From contig NZ_CP042476.1 in the NCBI RefSeq assembly GCF_007993795.1, forward strand, positions 3,162,001 through 3,226,000: 64,000 nucleotides of DNA. Direction: 5' to 3'. The first letter of the stretch is position 1; the number at the start of each line of letters is the position of its first letter. The position numbers and the translations under genes were made by a program. The DNA is from Antarcticibacterium arcticum. GTDB taxonomy: Bacteria; Bacteroidota; Bacteroidia; Flavobacteriales; Flavobacteriaceae. Below, one piece after another: positions 1-9,054 of this stretch. The notes beneath the pieces were generated by a model. It saw nothing but the letters and a program-made list of their open reading frames with translations. It did not search any database and was not told the origin of the DNA.

Positions 1-750
1 AATGTTCTTAGCCTCTCCACCATCGGTAGCCTGAGTTCCCAGTTTGTCCGCATTCTTACCTCCACGGGTAATTTCATCGCTTCCTCCGTAAGTTTGAGTA
101 GGCGCATTCAAATAAGTTTCGGTATCAAAAGTAGCTTCGGCAGAAACATCGTTGTAACGTGCTCCTTCTTTGGTGTAGCCCTTTTTCTCCAGCATTAGTT
201 CATTCACGCGGTTGGTTCTCCATTTGCTGAACTCGGCAGCCTGGATCCAGCTTACACCTACAACCGGATAATTTGCATATGCAGGGTGGCGCAGGTAGTT
301 GTTTACCATTGTTTCATTGAAACCTAAACGGTTTCTCCAAACAAGAGTATCCGGCACTGCTCCATTATATATATGTTTATAATTTTCCTGAGATGGAGGG
401 AATATGCTCTTTAACCAATCCAGGTACTCCATGTACATCATGTTTGTCACCTCGGTCTCGTCCATATAAAAGGACTGCACGTGTTGTTGAGTAGGGGTAT
501 TGTTCCAGTCATGCATTACATCATCCTGAACCCTTCCCATAGTGTAGGTGCCGCCTTCAACAAATACTAAACCGGGGCCGGTTTCCTGCTCTTTAAAGTC
601 GGTATTATATTGAAAACCTCCATCTTTTGAATTAATGTCCCAACCTGTAGCCCGGGAATTATTCTTGTATTTATTATTGGAGTTACAACTTAAAAGACTA
701 ACGCCTATGGCGATAGTAAAAAATGTTTTAAAGGCTACATTGGTCCTCAT
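1..750 (-). CDS. gldJ: Gliding motility lipoprotein GldJ (3' end outside window)
   Basis: The first 250 codons, read by hand on the minus strand from an ATG at 748-750; the rest lies beyond the window start. The N-terminus is a lipoprotein signal with lipobox LLSC (Cys22), so the mature protein is lipid-anchored. From about residue 58 it follows the formylglycine-generating-enzyme/sulfatase-modifying-factor fold used by GldJ and GldK: a VFVEGGTYTMG start, then MDETEVTN and later GVSWIQAAEFSKWRTNR. GldJ is an essential outer-membrane-associated component of Flavobacterium gliding and T9SS. The neighbour on the opposite strand is porV, another T9SS gene. No frameshift is visible in the part present. 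It could be confused with GldK, but the porV neighbourhood favours GldJ. Confidence 0.9.
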   Translation of the reverse strand, partial: MRTNVAFKTFFTIAIGVSLLSCNSNNKYKNNSRATGWDINSKDGGFQYNTDFKEQETGPGLVFVEGGTYTMGRVQDDVMHDWNNTPTQQHVQSFYMDETEVTNMMYMEYLDWLKSIFPPSQENYKHIYNGAVPDTLVWRNRLGFNETMVNNYLRHPAYANYPVVGVSWIQAAEFSKWRTNRVNELMLEKKGYTKEGARYNDVSAEATFDTETYLNAPTQTYGGSDEITRGGKNADKLGTQATDGGEAKNI

Positions 751-803
751 ATTCTTATTCGCTTTATGTAGTAATTTAGGCCTTGCAATATAGTAATTAA
801 CGG

Positions 804-835
804 CAAAAGTACAAGATTATTTTATATGATTCAAA
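804..835 (-). promoter_or_regulatory. Bacteroidota-type promoter for gldJ
   Basis: Read on the minus strand, TTTG (835-832) is followed after 20 bases by TACTTTTG (811-804). This matches the Bacteroidota primary-sigma consensus TTTG-N19/20-TAnnTTTG. It predicts transcription starting near 797-799 and a leader of about 48 nt before the gldJ start at 750. Confidence 0.6.
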
Positions 836-1075
836 ATCCTGTAATTCGCTAATATTCTTAAGAGTGCACTTTGGGGGGAGGGCCCCTTTAAATGGTAGAA
901 ATACCGGTTTTTACCAATAGGTGGAAATAAATTTTTAATAATTAATTGAGAGTGAGCTTAAAATACAATAATAGTGTAATTCTACAGTTATTGTTTTAAG
1001 AAGTTTTTTAAGGGAATATTTTTATTTTCACCCTACATTTGATAAAAGCCCTTTCTCTTAACAAGAATAAAAATA
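836..1075. other. gldJ-porV divergent intergenic region
   Basis: No coding potential was recognised in this A/T-rich stretch. It holds one inverted repeat, arms 957-971 and 988-1000 (13 base pairs with a two-base bulge in the left arm), followed by a T run at 1005-1010. A weak terminator or a regulatory hairpin is possible. In Flavobacterium johnsoniae porU sits between gldJ and porV; nothing resembling it is present here. Confidence 0.5.
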
Positions 1076-1083
1076 TATATTTG
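1076..1083 (+). promoter_or_regulatory. Candidate -7 element for porV
   Basis: TATATTTG fits TAnnTTTG exactly and would place the transcript start near 1089, about 14 nt before the porV ATG. No TTTG lies at the expected spacing upstream, so this is a half-site only. Confidence 0.4.
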
Positions 1084-1102
1084 TTAAACACAAATTAATG
1101 TG

Positions 1103-2260
1103 ATGAAAAAAATTACAATTCTGGTTCTTGGATTGGCCTTATTATCAAACTTACAGGTTTTCTCCCAGGAGGAAAGGGACCGGGTTATAACTACAGCCGT
1201 TCCATTCCTTTTAATTGCTGCCGATGCAAGGGCCGCCGGTATGGGTGATCAGGGTGTGGCAACTTCTGCCGATGCTTTTTCACAGCAATGGAATCCTGCC
1301 AAATATGCCTTTATTACCAGCCAGCAGGGAGTGGGGGTTTCTTATACTCCTTATTTAAGCAATATTGTTAACGATATTTTCCTTGGGAATCTTACCTATT
1401 TTAACCGGCTGGATGATCGTAGTGCCGTTGCGGCCAGTTTAAGGTTTTTTAGCCTTGGATCAATTGAAACCCAAATGGGGTTTGAGGATATGCCTTTGAT
1501 TCTTAGTCCTAATGAAATGACGCTGGATCTTTCCTACGCTCTGCGTTTGAGTGATAATTTTTCTATGGCAGTAGCAGGTAGGTATCTAAGATCAGACCTG
1601 AAGCTTGCTGTTAATAATGAAGATGCCACTGCGGCTTCCACCTTTGGGGTAGACGTGGCTGCTTATTACCAAAGCCAATCTCTGGTATTTGCCAATTTTG
1701 ACGGAAGATTCCGCGGAGGGGCAAATATTTCCAATATAGGGCCTAAGATCAAATATGATGAGGTAGGCCAGGAAAATTTTATTCCAACCAACCTGAAATT
1801 AGGTGGCGGCTTTGATTTTATTTTTGATGCAGATAATAAACTTGGAACTTATCTTGAATTTAATAAATTACTTGTACCCACTCCACAGGATTTTAACGGG
1901 GATGGTACAATTGACAGGGCAGATGAAGAAGAGTATAATAATATAGGAGCAATTCAAGGGATCTTTAAATCCTTTAATGATGCTCCGGGAGGATTTGGAG
2001 AGGAAATGCGGGAGGTTACCTGGGCTCTGGGAGCAGAATATGTTTTTAGAGAGGCCTTTGCCTTAAGAACAGGTTATTTCAATGAAAGTGAGTCCAAAGG
2101 TTCAAGAAAATTCTTTGCGATAGGTGCCGGGTTCAAATACGCACCAGTTGTAATTGATATTTCATATTTATTTTCCACATCCAAGGTAGTTAGCCCCCTG
2201 GAAGGGACTCTTCGTTTTGGGCTTACCTTTAACTTCGGGGATTCTTATGTCGAAAATTAA
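1103..2260 (+). CDS. porV: Type IX secretion outer-membrane protein PorV
   Basis: 385 residues with a signal peptide ending near FSQ. The region TTAVPFLLIAADARAAGMG followed by DQGVATSADAFSQQWNPAKYAF is the hallmark of PorV (LptO), a FadL-like 14-strand outer-membrane barrel that binds T9SS cargo C-terminal domains and partners with the PorU sortase. The length is normal and the C-terminus ends in alternating barrel strands. The frame opens with GTG at 1100, but ATG at 1103 directly follows and gives the usual MKK start; an ATG at 1098 is immediately stopped. Downstream genes cdd, pdhA and pdhC run in the same direction, a neighbourhood I recall from other Flavobacteriaceae. porU is not adjacent. 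Confidence 0.93.
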   Translation: MKKITILVLGLALLSNLQVFSQEERDRVITTAVPFLLIAADARAAGMGDQGVATSADAFSQQWNPAKYAFITSQQGVGVSYTPYLSNIVNDIFLGNLTYFNRLDDRSAVAASLRFFSLGSIETQMGFEDMPLILSPNEMTLDLSYALRLSDNFSMAVAGRYLRSDLKLAVNNEDATAASTFGVDVAAYYQSQSLVFANFDGRFRGGANISNIGPKIKYDEVGQENFIPTNLKLGGGFDFIFDADNKLGTYLEFNKLLVPTPQDFNGDGTIDRADEEEYNNIGAIQGIFKSFNDAPGGFGEEMREVTWALGAEYVFREAFALRTGYFNESESKGSRKFFAIGAGFKYAPVVIDISYLFSTSKVVSPLEGTLRFGLTFNFGDSYVEN

Positions 2261-2327
2261 CCGGGGCTAAGAGATAAAATATTAACCATAGTGCCTAACG
2301 GTTACTGCTGAAAAAAACGTTGAATTC

Positions 2328-2810
2328 ATGAAATCTTTAAATATTACTTGTAACCTTGAGGTATATGATTCTTGTGAAGAATTGCCTCAGGAGATTCAGG
2401 ATTTAATGGACCGGGCAATTGATGCCCGGGATAAAGCTTATGCGCCTTATTCTAAATTTAAAGTAGGTGCCGCCGTATTGCTTGACAACGGCGAAGTAAT
2501 TACAGGAAGTAATCAGGAGAATGCTTCTTACCCTTCCGGGTTATGCGCAGAGCGTACCGCGATATTTTATGCCGGGGCAATGTATCCCGAGGCAAAATTC
2601 CTTAAGATCGCACTTTCAGCAAAATCACTAAATCACCGGGTTATTACACCAATTCCTCCCTGTGGTTCATGTAGGCAGGCAATTGCAGAATATGAAGTTA
2701 AGCAGGAAAGTCCCATTGAGATCTATTTTATGGGAGAAACAGGTAAGGTGGTAAAGTCACATTCACTAAAGGAATTATTGCCATTAATATTTGATAATTC
2801 CTATCTATAA
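2328..2810 (+). CDS. cdd: Cytidine deaminase
   Basis: 160 residues, a homotetrameric-type cytidine deaminase that converts cytidine and deoxycytidine to uridine and deoxyuridine in pyrimidine salvage. The zinc and catalytic signature is complete: Cys73-Ala-Glu75 in GLCAERTAIF, and Cys112 and Cys115 in PPCGSCRQ. An N-terminal extension of about 20 residues before the domain is ordinary for flavobacterial homologues. It follows porV by 67 bases on the same strand. Confidence 0.95.
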   Translation: MKSLNITCNLEVYDSCEELPQEIQDLMDRAIDARDKAYAPYSKFKVGAAVLLDNGEVITGSNQENASYPSGLCAERTAIFYAGAMYPEAKFLKIALSAKSLNHRVITPIPPCGSCRQAIAEYEVKQESPIEIYFMGETGKVVKSHSLKELLPLIFDNSYL

Positions 2811-2863
2811 CGTTTTCGTGTTTTTTAATAGTGAAAACTGTTTTCCATTCTTTTTGAAAATAG

Positions 2864-2871
2864 TATTTTTG
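2864..2871 (+). promoter_or_regulatory. Candidate -7 element for pdhA-pdhC
   Basis: TATTTTTG fits TAnnTTTG. The base quartet 20 positions upstream is TTTT rather than TTTG, so the -33 element is imperfect. It predicts a start near 2877 and a 43-nt leader to pdhA. Confidence 0.35.
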
Positions 2872-2919
2872 TCAACGGCCAGACCCAAATCCAGGGATTG
2901 GCTTTAAATTATTTTGTAG

Positions 2920-3921
2920 ATGAAGAAAATAACCAAAGCCACCTATCTAAAGTGGTACGAGGATATGCTGTTTTGGCGTAAGTTTGAAGATAAACTGGCG
3001 CAGGTTTATATTCAGCAAAAAGTCCGTGGATTCCTGCATTTGTATAACGGGCAGGAAGCAATTCTTGCAGGTTCCTTGCACGTGATGGATCTTACTAAGG
3101 ATAAAATGATCACTGCATACAGGAATCACGTTCAGCCTATAGGAATGGGCGTAGATCCAAAGCGGGTAATGGCCGAGCTTTACGGGAAAAAAACTGGAAC
3201 ATCTCAGGGATTGGGAGGTTCTATGCATATTTTCTCAAAGGAGCATCGCTTTTATGGAGGTCATGGAATTGTGGGAGGTCAGATCCCATTGGGTGCCGGA
3301 CTTGCATTTGCCGATAAATATTTTAAAAGGGAAGCTGTAACCTTAACCTTTTTTGGGGACGGTGCAGCTCGCCAGGGTTCACTTCATGAAACCCTAACCA
3401 TGGCAGTTAAATGGAATTTGCCTGTGGTTTTCTGTGTTGAAAATAATGGATATGCGATGGGTACCTCTGTAGCCCGTACAGCAAAGAACACCGAAATATG
3501 GAAATTAGGCCTTGGCTATGATATGCCATGTGGGCCTGTAGATGCTATGAATCCTGTGAAAGTTGCCGAGGCAATGGATGAGGCTATTAGCCGCGCAAGA
3601 AGAGGAGACGGTCCAACTTTCCTTGAATTGAAAACCTACAGGTATCGTGGACACTCAATGAGTGATGCCCAATTATACCGCACAAAAGACGAAGTAGCAG
3701 AATATCAAAAAATAGATCCTATTACTCAGGTACTTGATATTATCAAAGAGAAAAAATATGCCACAGATAAGGAGATAAAGGTAATTGACCAGCGGGTTAA
3801 GGATCTTGTTGCCGAATGTGAGAAATTTGCAGATGAATCTGATTACCCGGATAAAAATGTAATGTACGATACTGTTTACGAACAGGAGGATTATCCGTTT
3901 TTATCACATAAAGTAGAATAA
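2920..3921 (+). CDS. pdhA: Pyruvate dehydrogenase E1 component, alpha subunit
   Basis: 333 residues. It is the thiamine-diphosphate-binding alpha chain of the heterotetrameric E1 that decarboxylates pyruvate and reductively acetylates E2. The ThDP motif runs from GDG (146-148) to ENN (174-176). YRGHSMSD near residue 243 corresponds to the phosphorylation-loop region of E1-alpha. It is followed after three bases by the E2 gene, so the two are an operon. The beta-subunit gene is not in this window; Flavobacteriia commonly keep pdhB elsewhere. A branched-chain 2-oxoacid E1 is the alternative, but adjacency to a pyruvate-type E2 argues against it. Confidence 0.93.
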   Translation: MKKITKATYLKWYEDMLFWRKFEDKLAQVYIQQKVRGFLHLYNGQEAILAGSLHVMDLTKDKMITAYRNHVQPIGMGVDPKRVMAELYGKKTGTSQGLGGSMHIFSKEHRFYGGHGIVGGQIPLGAGLAFADKYFKREAVTLTFFGDGAARQGSLHETLTMAVKWNLPVVFCVENNGYAMGTSVARTAKNTEIWKLGLGYDMPCGPVDAMNPVKVAEAMDEAISRARRGDGPTFLELKTYRYRGHSMSDAQLYRTKDEVAEYQKIDPITQVLDIIKEKKYATDKEIKVIDQRVKDLVAECEKFADESDYPDKNVMYDTVYEQEDYPFLSHKVE

Positions 3922-3924
3922 GTT

Positions 3925-5571
3925 ATGGCTGAAGTAATCAATATGCCGCGGTTGAGCGACACAATGGAAGAAGGAGTTGTTGCAAAATGGCTTAAAAAAG
4001 TTGGGGACAAGGTTGAAATAGGCGATATGCTTGCTGAAATTGAAACCGATAAAGCTACGATGGAATTTGAATCTTTTAACGAGGGTGTTTTACTTCATAT
4101 AGGTATTGAAGAGGGTGAAACCGCTCCCGTAGATACACTGCTTGCCATAATAGGAGAAGAAGGCGAAGATATTTCGGGATTATTGGGAGGGGATAAAAAA
4201 TCTCCAGAAAAAGAGGAAAAGAAATCTTCTGAAGATAAAGCTTCTGAAAAATCTGTAGATCAAGATGAGGCTTCTGAAGAAAAGGAAGAATCTTCCGCAG
4301 AAAAAGAAAATGGATCTGGTGATGTTCCTGAAGGTGTTGAGGTGATCACTATGCCAAGGCTTAGTGATACGATGGTAGAAGGAACTGTGGCCAAATGGTT
4401 GAAAAAAGAAGGCGATAAGGTGGAGGAAGGCGATATACTTGCCGAAATTGAAACCGATAAAGCCACTATGGAATTCGAATCTTTCTACGAAGGAACGCTT
4501 TTAAAAATTGGTATAGAAGAAGGGGAAACAGCAAAAGTTGACAGCCTTCTTGCAATCATAGGGCCTGAAGGGACTGATGTTTCCGGAATAGGTGGAGGTG
4601 CTTCCTCAAAACCAAAGGCTGCCAAAAAAGAAGAAGCTGTAGAGGAACAGTCTAAGGAAACTTCAACTCCCGCTGCTACAGCAGATGGCGCGAGGATTTT
4701 TGTCTCTCCGCTTGCTAAAAAAATGGCAGAGGATAAAGGAATTGACCTTAGCCAGGTAAAAGGTTCTGGTGAAAATGGCAGGATAGTAAAAAAGGATATT
4801 GAGACCTTTAAACCTTCAGAAAAACCAAAAGCAGCCCAGGCTGAAACTTCAGAAGCTGCTCCTGTTAAACCATATGTTCCTGCCGGGGAAGAGGAATTTG
4901 AAGAAATTAAGAATTCCCAAATGCGTAAGACAATTGCGAAACGCCTGGGAGAATCAAAATTCACAGCTCCGCACTATTATCTTACCATAGAGGTGAATAT
5001 GGAGATCGCTATGGCTTCAAGGTTGCAGATAAATGAAATGCCGGATACCAAAGTATCTTTTAATGATATGGTAATAAAGGCTTCTGCAATGGCGCTTAAA
5101 AAACACCCAAGAGTGAATTCCCAGTGGACTGGCGATGCTACCAGAATTGCAAAACACATTCATATGGGAGTTGCGGTGGCAGTAGAAGATGGCCTTGTAG
5201 TTCCTGTATTAAAATATGCAGATCAAATGTCTATGACCCAAATTGGGGCCCAGGTAAAAGATCTTGCAGGAAAGGCGCGATCTAAAAAGTTGCAGCCTCA
5301 GGAAATGGAAGGCAGCACTTTTACAGTTTCTAATTTAGGAATGTTTGGGATCACTGAATTTACAAGTATTATAAATCAGCCCAATTCTGCGATACTTTCA
5401 GTAGGAGCTATCGTTGAAAAACCCGTTGTTAAAAACGGGCAGGTTGTTGTAGGAAATACTATGAAAGTAACCCTGGCCTGTGATCACAGAACTGTAGACG
5501 GAGCTACCGGAGCAGCGTTTTTACAAACCTTGAAAATGTATCTGGAAAATCCGGTAACCATGCTGGCATAA
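3925..5571 (+). CDS. pdhC: Pyruvate dehydrogenase E2, dihydrolipoyl acetyltransferase
   Basis: 548 residues. Two N-terminal lipoyl domains (about 1-80 and 139-215) each carry the ETDKATMEFES lipoylation site, Lys43 and Lys179. Acidic, Lys/Ser-rich linkers separate them; these repetitive linkers are expected. A peripheral subunit-binding domain lies at about 258-295 (FVSPLAKKMAEDKGID onward). The catalytic acyltransferase domain fills 330-548 and holds the active-site DHRTVDG motif (His521, Asp525). It transfers acetyl groups to CoA and forms the core of the complex. It begins three bases after pdhA and ends 30 bases before a strong terminator, which closes the operon. Confidence 0.96.
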   Translation: MAEVINMPRLSDTMEEGVVAKWLKKVGDKVEIGDMLAEIETDKATMEFESFNEGVLLHIGIEEGETAPVDTLLAIIGEEGEDISGLLGGDKKSPEKEEKKSSEDKASEKSVDQDEASEEKEESSAEKENGSGDVPEGVEVITMPRLSDTMVEGTVAKWLKKEGDKVEEGDILAEIETDKATMEFESFYEGTLLKIGIEEGETAKVDSLLAIIGPEGTDVSGIGGGASSKPKAAKKEEAVEEQSKETSTPAATADGARIFVSPLAKKMAEDKGIDLSQVKGSGENGRIVKKDIETFKPSEKPKAAQAETSEAAPVKPYVPAGEEEFEEIKNSQMRKTIAKRLGESKFTAPHYYLTIEVNMEIAMASRLQINEMPDTKVSFNDMVIKASAMALKKHPRVNSQWTGDATRIAKHIHMGVAVAVEDGLVVPVLKYADQMSMTQIGAQVKDLAGKARSKKLQPQEMEGSTFTVSNLGMFGITEFTSIINQPNSAILSVGAIVEKPVVKNGQVVVGNTMKVTLACDHRTVDGATGAAFLQTLKMYLENPVTMLA

Positions 5572-5600
5572 TCCAAGTCGAATTCATAATAAATTATTCA

Positions 5601-5629
5601 AAATCCCGCACTCTTGCGGGATTTTTTTA
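5601..5629 (+). terminator. Intrinsic terminator of pdhA-pdhC
   Basis: A perfect ten-pair stem, arms 5601-5610 and 5615-5624, with a CTCT loop and an uninterrupted T run to 5628. It lies directly downstream of the E2 stop codon and upstream of the peptidase gene. Confidence 0.9.
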
Positions 5630-5641
5630 TCTTTAAAGCTT

Positions 5642-6637
5642 ATGAGAAAAAACATCTACAAAACAGGGTTGTTCACTGCATTAATTGCCATTTCTTCCTG
5701 TAATCTTACCCAGAATTCTACTGAGGAAAAAACGGTTATCAAGGAAATTTCTACCTCCGTTGAAAGTGCAAAGGTCTCTGAAGCTTCGGTTAAAAGCAGC
5801 ATGGAATATCTTGCCTCCAATGAGTTGCGGGGGCGGGAAACAGGAACAGAAGGAATAGAAAAAGCCGCTGTTTATATTGAAGAAAAGTTCAATGAGGCAG
5901 GCTTAAAGCCCTATTTTAAAACCTACCGGGATTCTTTTGAAGTTCGGGGGTTAAATGGCTATAACGTGGTAGGATTTCTTGAAGGTAATGACCCTGAATT
6001 GAAAAAGGAATTTGTGATCCTGGGAGCTCACTATGATCATGTAGGCTTTGAAAAAAAGGTGGATGGAGATTCCATTGCCAATGGAGCCAATGATAATGCT
6101 GCAGGAACTGTGGCAGTTCTGGAATTGGCCAAACATTTTGGAGCAGCCAAAAACAATAAGCGAAGTATGCTTTTTATCCTGTTCTCTGCTGAAGAAATGG
6201 GGCTGCAAGGTGCAAAGCATATTTCTTCGCGTCTAAAAAGTGAAGGCCTGGACTTGTATAGCCTTGTGAATTTTGAAATGATAGGAGTGCCAATGACCAA
6301 CAATGACTACCTGGCCTATCTTACCGGTTATGAGAATTCCAATATGGCCGATAAGTTTAATGAATATGCCAATTCTAAAGTTCTGGGGTTTTTACCGCAG
6401 GCCAAAGAATACAGTTTGTTTCAGCGCAGCGATAATTATCCTTTTTACCTGGAATTCCAGGTTCCGTCCCAAACCATAAGCACCTTTGATTTTACGAATT
6501 ATAAGTATTACCACCATGTATCAGATGAAGCTAGCAGGATGAATTATCCGCATATGGTAAATCTTATTGAAAAAGTGATCCCGGGAATATCCGGAATTGT
6601 GAATTCGGCTGGCAGGGAAATAAAAATGAATGAATAA
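5642..6637 (+). CDS. M28-family zinc aminopeptidase lipoprotein
   Basis: 331 residues. A signal peptide ends in AISSC (Cys20), predicting a lipid-anchored protein. The co-catalytic di-zinc ligands of peptidase family M28 are visible: His130 and Asp132 in AHYDHVGF, Asp151 in GANDNAAGT, and the acidic pair Glu184-Glu185 in FSAEEMGLQG. These enzymes release N-terminal residues from peptides; the extracytoplasmic position suggests peptide scavenging. It follows a terminator by 13 bases, so it probably has its own promoter close by. Three bases separate it from the next gene. Substrate is not deducible. Confidence 0.88.
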   Translation: MRKNIYKTGLFTALIAISSCNLTQNSTEEKTVIKEISTSVESAKVSEASVKSSMEYLASNELRGRETGTEGIEKAAVYIEEKFNEAGLKPYFKTYRDSFEVRGLNGYNVVGFLEGNDPELKKEFVILGAHYDHVGFEKKVDGDSIANGANDNAAGTVAVLELAKHFGAAKNNKRSMLFILFSAEEMGLQGAKHISSRLKSEGLDLYSLVNFEMIGVPMTNNDYLAYLTGYENSNMADKFNEYANSKVLGFLPQAKEYSLFQRSDNYPFYLEFQVPSQTISTFDFTNYKYYHHVSDEASRMNYPHMVNLIEKVIPGISGIVNSAGREIKMNE

Positions 6638-6640
6638 AAA

Positions 6641-7321
6641 ATGAAGCATATAGTAATTACAGGCACCAGTAGGGGGATAGGACTTGAATTGGTAAAGATT
6701 TTTTCAGGAATGGGCCATAAAGTATTGGCAATTTCCCGAAATTTCAGGCCATTGCAGGAACTCAACCTACCCGGGGTTGAGGTTGTAGGATGCGATATTA
6801 ACAGACCGGATGACCTGGACCAGGTGCTTATATATCTTCAAAACAATGCAGCCAAAGTAGATGTATTGATAAACAATGCAGGCGCAATTCTTAATAAAGG
6901 ATTTGCTGAAACCACTCTTGAGGAATTTAGAAGGGTTTATGAAACCAATGTTTTTGGGGTTGCCGGGCTCATCCAGCTGCTGCTTCCATTTATGGAAAAG
7001 ACAGGACATGTAGTAAATATTAGTAGCATGGGAGGGATACAGGGCAGTATGAAATTTCCGGGTCTTTCAGCATACAGTTCAAGCAAAGGAGCCGTAATCA
7101 CTCTTACAGAGATGCTTGCTGAAGAATATAAAGAAACCGGCCCAATTTTTAATGTTCTGGCCCTGGGAGCTGTCCAAACCGAAATGCTTGCCGAAGCTTT
7201 CCCCGGTTATATTGCACCCTTAAAACCGGCTGAAATGGCAGAATATATTGCAAATTTCAGTTTAACAGGGCATAAATTTTTTAATGGAAAAGTACTCCAG
7301 GTTTCCAATAGTACACCCTAA
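6641..7321 (+). CDS. Short-chain dehydrogenase/reductase (SDR)
   Basis: 226 residues with a classical SDR Rossmann fold. The nucleotide-binding GTSRGIG lies at 8-14, NNAG follows the fourth strand, NISSM supplies the catalytic Ser region and YSSSK the Tyr and Lys. The chain is at the short end for classical SDRs and the substrate loop after YxxxK is brief. Substrate and cofactor cannot be named. It starts three bases after the peptidase gene and is 11 bases from the next, so it probably shares their transcript. Confidence 0.85.
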   Translation: MKHIVITGTSRGIGLELVKIFSGMGHKVLAISRNFRPLQELNLPGVEVVGCDINRPDDLDQVLIYLQNNAAKVDVLINNAGAILNKGFAETTLEEFRRVYETNVFGVAGLIQLLLPFMEKTGHVVNISSMGGIQGSMKFPGLSAYSSSKGAVITLTEMLAEEYKETGPIFNVLALGAVQTEMLAEAFPGYIAPLKPAEMAEYIANFSLTGHKFFNGKVLQVSNSTP

Positions 7322-7332
7322 CCAGTTTCCCA

Positions 7333-7932
7333 ATGAATGAAGTCCTACAGAAATATCTTCCAAGTCATGGAGTGGCGCCGGTTTTTAAAATGGTGGAAGA
7401 GCACAGGATTCACCTTAAAATAGTCAATGAACGGGTAACCCGTCATGGTGATTACAGGAGAATGCCGGGAGGTGTTCACCAAATAACCGTTAATGCCAAT
7501 TTAAATAAATTCAGGTTTCTCATTACGCTTATACATGAAATAGCCCATTTGGTGGCTTTTGAAAGGTTTGGAAGGAATATTAAGCCTCACGGGAGAGAAT
7601 GGAAATTTACCTTTCAGGAATTAATGCTGCCATATATACGGCCGGAGATCTTCCCGGAACATTTACTTCCCTTGATCGCAAGGCATTTCAAAGATCCTAA
7701 AGCGAGCAGTGATACAGATGCTCACCTTTCAGTAGCTTTAAAGAAATTTGATCCTGAGAATGATAAAAACTATATTTTTGAGGTACCTGCGGGTGGCCTT
7801 TTTAGAATATATAATGGCAGGGTTTTTAAAAAAGGACAAAAACTAAGGAAAAGGTATAAATGTCTGGAAGTATCCAGCGGTAAAATATATCTTTTTCAAC
7901 CTAACGCCCAGGTGGAATTCCTGCTGGGTTAA
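7333..7932 (+). CDS. SprT-like zinc metalloprotein
   Basis: 199 residues. The SprT domain covers about 1-100 and carries the zinc motif HEIAH (His68, Glu69, His72), with a further His at 86 in KPHGREW. The C-terminal half may hold the beta-rich zinc-ribbon-like part (KKFDPENDKNYIFEV to YKCLEVSSGKIYLF), although the usual Cys set is not complete: only one Cys is seen. SprT-like proteins include the DNA-protein crosslink protease Spartan in eukaryotes; the bacterial role is unclear. It is probably co-transcribed with its neighbours, with 11 and 15 bases of spacing. Confidence 0.8.
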   Translation: MNEVLQKYLPSHGVAPVFKMVEEHRIHLKIVNERVTRHGDYRRMPGGVHQITVNANLNKFRFLITLIHEIAHLVAFERFGRNIKPHGREWKFTFQELMLPYIRPEIFPEHLLPLIARHFKDPKASSDTDAHLSVALKKFDPENDKNYIFEVPAGGLFRIYNGRVFKKGQKLRKRYKCLEVSSGKIYLFQPNAQVEFLLG

Positions 7933-7947
7933 ATTACAGACTGATTT

Positions 7948-9051
7948 ATGAATAGCCTTAATGAAAATTATTATGCGGTTATAATGGCCGGGGGAGTAGG
8001 TTCAAGATTTTGGCCCGTAAGTACTGCTGAACATCCCAAACAATTTCAGGATATGATGGGAGTAGGTGAGACATTATTACAACTTACTTACAATAGGTTA
8101 ACTTCTATGGTTATGCGTGAGAATATTTTAATTCTTACCAACGAGAATTATAAAGGTATCGTCCTGGAGCAACTTCCTAAGCTTAAAGAGGAACAGGTGA
8201 TCCTGGAACCGGTTATGCGCAATACTGCCCCCTGTATCTTGCTGGCGGCTTTAAAAATAAGGAAACAGAACCCTAACGCTGTTATGTTGGTGGCACCCAG
8301 CGATCACTGGATAAAGGACAGGGAGGCTTTTAAAAAGGATATTGAAAGCGCATTTGAATCTGCGTCACAGGAGGATATTCTGGTTACCCTTGGCATTCAG
8401 CCCGATTTCCCAAATACGGGTTATGGATACATTAGATTTGAGAATAATACCGGAAAAGGTAAGGATGCCATAGGATTGCACAAGGTGGAAAAGTTCACGG
8501 AGAAACCAACACTGCGAAACGCAAGAAAATATCTGGAAGAAGGGAATTATCTCTGGAATGCCGGTATATTTATTTGGAAAGCTTCCGGTATTGTTAATTC
8601 TTTTGAGCAACTATCCCCGGAAATGTACTCGCTTTTTGAAAGCGGAAAGGAAAAATTTAATGAGAAGGGAGAGAAAAAATTTATAACCGAGGTTTTCCCG
8701 AAGGCACAAAACATTTCAATAGATTATGCAATTCTTGAAAAAGCTGATAACGTATATGTAATTCCAGCCTCTTTTGATTGGGATGACCTGGGTACCTGGG
8801 GTGCGCTATATAGTAAACTAGCCAAGGATCCTCAAAAAAATGCGGTCGTAAATGCGCACTTAATGCCACTCGAAACCAAAGGAAATATTATCTATACCCA
8901 TAATAATAAAGTGGTGATCATTGATGGGCTTGAAGATTATATTGTGGTTGATGATAAAAATGTTTTGCTCATTGTGCCCAAAGAAAAAGAACAGGAGATA
9001 AAAGAAATGAGAGCTGCGGCCATGGAAAAATATGGTGAAAATCTGGGATAA
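7948..9051 (+). CDS. manC: Mannose-1-phosphate guanylyltransferase
   Basis: 367 residues. The nucleotidyltransferase signature MAGGVGSRFWPVS followed by PKQF is near the N-terminus, and APSDHWI and FTEKP follow in the expected order. The enzyme makes GDP-mannose from mannose 1-phosphate and GTP, supplying surface polysaccharide and protein glycosylation. The length fits the single-domain form without a phosphomannose isomerase domain. A close cluster of small enzymes surrounds it without other GDP-sugar genes. Confidence 0.9.
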   Translation: MNSLNENYYAVIMAGGVGSRFWPVSTAEHPKQFQDMMGVGETLLQLTYNRLTSMVMRENILILTNENYKGIVLEQLPKLKEEQVILEPVMRNTAPCILLAALKIRKQNPNAVMLVAPSDHWIKDREAFKKDIESAFESASQEDILVTLGIQPDFPNTGYGYIRFENNTGKGKDAIGLHKVEKFTEKPTLRNARKYLEEGNYLWNAGIFIWKASGIVNSFEQLSPEMYSLFESGKEKFNEKGEKKFITEVFPKAQNISIDYAILEKADNVYVIPASFDWDDLGTWGALYSKLAKDPQKNAVVNAHLMPLETKGNIIYTHNNKVVIIDGLEDYIVVDDKNVLLIVPKEKEQEIKEMRAAAMEKYGENLG

Positions 9052-9054
9052 TAT

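Noticed and set aside
3925..5571. Internal repeats of the E2 gene as a recent duplication
   Set aside because: Two lipoyl domains are normal for this protein and the copies differ as expected for an old duplication.
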